DNA from: Apostichopus japonicus
Taxonomy: Eukaryota > Echinodermata > Holothuroidea > Aspidochirotida > Stichopodidae
DNA: 60,000 nt
Reading direction: 5' to 3'
Assembly: GCF_037975245.1 (NCBI RefSeq)
Contig: NC_092562.1
Coordinates: forward strand, 3,714,001 to 3,774,000
Shown here piece by piece: positions 58,753-60,000 of the stretch. A program made the translations under genes and the position numbers. The first letter of the stretch is position 1, and each line of letters begins with the position of its first letter. The notes below the pieces were generated by a model. It ran no database searches, had not been told where the DNA came from, and worked only from the letters and a program-made list of their open reading frames with translations.

Positions 58753-60000
58753 AATAGGGCTACGGTCGTATGAGAGTCATCGATAGTCATACGTCTGTGA
58801 ATAGTATTGACCAGCTGAACGAGAGAAGAGAAAATTTAAAGCAAGTTAAAACCAACATTTTTACCCAAATTGGGGAACTAATAAAATTTATAAAAAAATG
58901 GAAATATTGATTAAAAACAAATTATCTTCAGCGACCATCGGTGCATGATATCAAATCGCAGAAACAGCTACAAACAGAAACTTTTCATGGAGGCAATAAC
59001 AAGTTCAGTGACTTTTTATATAATTTGCAAAGGTGGCACGCCAATCTGTTTTTGGAATAAATTGCGATTGTTTGCTTTGACGACTTGAGAGGAGAAATTA
59101 TTGCTAAATGCATGCGAGGTGTCAACAGCAGGGTCGCTGGTTTTGAAAAATTGGCCAAAATCACAAGGTTACAACTAAAAAGTTGTCACAATGCAAAATC
59201 TGTGACTCTCATTTGCAGCTAAGAAGGACAATACATTGTGTTACTGTACACATATGTGAATTGTGCATGCTTGAAACACATGCACAGCAGTCAACAGCAC
59301 TGTAAACATGTGTTTTGCACGGTAGGCCTGTAATTAAATTTCAGTGGAAAGAGGACTACTGTATCAAGTCCTGTATAATAATGCCATAGTCAATTGTGTG
59401 ACTGGACTACGCCTCAGCTATCAATTACTTAAAGCACCATAAGCTGTAAGTGTGGTGACCCAATTTTCCATTTTATTATTCCCATAATTTTCTGATGTCA
59501 AACTTGATTTCAATTCTTTAATCATAGGCAATTTAATACAGACTGTGCCTACATACATACAGTATTACTACTGTAACTTACTGACAAAAAGACACCTACA
59601 GTAGGCCTACTGTATAGTGCAGTACTGCAGTGTTGGTTTAGCTAATTTCAACTTTTTAAAAGCAGCTTTCTGGATCGACCTTGGGTAAATCTTCCCTGCG
59701 ATATAAAATCAATATGAAAGTTCAATCACAGTGAAATATATACTACAGTAGTTTGGCTACTGTATATAATGTAGACATACAGTAATGTAAAGTACTGTAA
59801 ACTTGTACAAGTCAAGTACAAGTTCCATAATTTCGAATTGTGAACAAACTTTTTATGTCTAAACAAGTGCATGCTGAATAGAAACTTTTTTCCTGGAGAT
59901 GGGGAATAATTTATATTTTGTTTAGTATTTTTGAAGTTCTAATCTGAATGTTTCCTCTGATACTGTAATACGTATATAAATTATATATGTAAAAACAATT
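58753..60000 (-). promoter_or_regulatory. 5' flank / 5' UTR of the LAP gene
   Basis: The minus-strand sequence upstream of the ATG has an in-frame TGA eight codons before the start. No TATA box or CpG-rich island stands out, and the transcription start cannot be placed. The last kilobase contains many TACTGTA words. 5' non-coding exons could lie beyond the window edge. Confidence 0.4.

Overview
The window is eukaryotic nuclear DNA: AT-rich, with GT-AG introns, many minisatellites and transposon remnants, and two large intron-rich genes lying tail to tail. Protein similarity (recalled family sequences, no search run), the repeat style and a tRNA-derived SINE with a 'gcgctttaca'-type 3' part suggest a marine invertebrate deuterostome. 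An echinoderm is a plausible guess, not proven.

Layout. 1-5467: no gene recognised. 5468-6039: long inverted repeat just upstream of gene 1. 6166-30235 (+): a complete MTREX/Mtr4 (SKIV2L2) RNA exosome helicase gene. I could resolve 23 coding exons that join in frame to 1029 codons plus stop. Its introns hold a hAT-type element with 8-bp target duplications, a second terminal-inverted-repeat element nested in (TA)n, a tRNA-derived SINE, a tRNA-like head with an expanded internal array, and several minisatellites. 30236-37615: convergent intergenic/UTR DNA, including a 1-kb satellite with a 194-bp higher-order period. 37616-58752 (-): a LAP-family gene (leucine-rich repeats plus LAP-specific region) closest to Erbin/LRRC7 (densin). 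Seventeen coding exons join in frame to 1557 codons plus stop, and there is no PDZ domain where the vertebrate relatives have one. 58753-60000: 5' flank of that gene, with a striking excess of the word TACTGTA.

The two genes have unrelated jobs: nuclear RNA surveillance, and membrane/junction scaffolding. I see no operon-like or multi-gene new system.

The most unusual signal is structural. At four places in the MTREX gene a splice junction has been duplicated into the neighbouring intron: a duplicated acceptor before exon 12; an exon-13 end plus donor copied into intron 13, giving a possible 12-nt in-frame microexon; an array of 18 acceptor-like units ending in the real acceptor of exon 15; and an array of exon-20 end plus donor units in intron 20. 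In the LAP gene a 147-bp array runs to within about 30 bp of an exon donor, and a short-unit array begins at the stop codon. These look like minisatellites seeded from splice junctions, with testable consequences for splicing.
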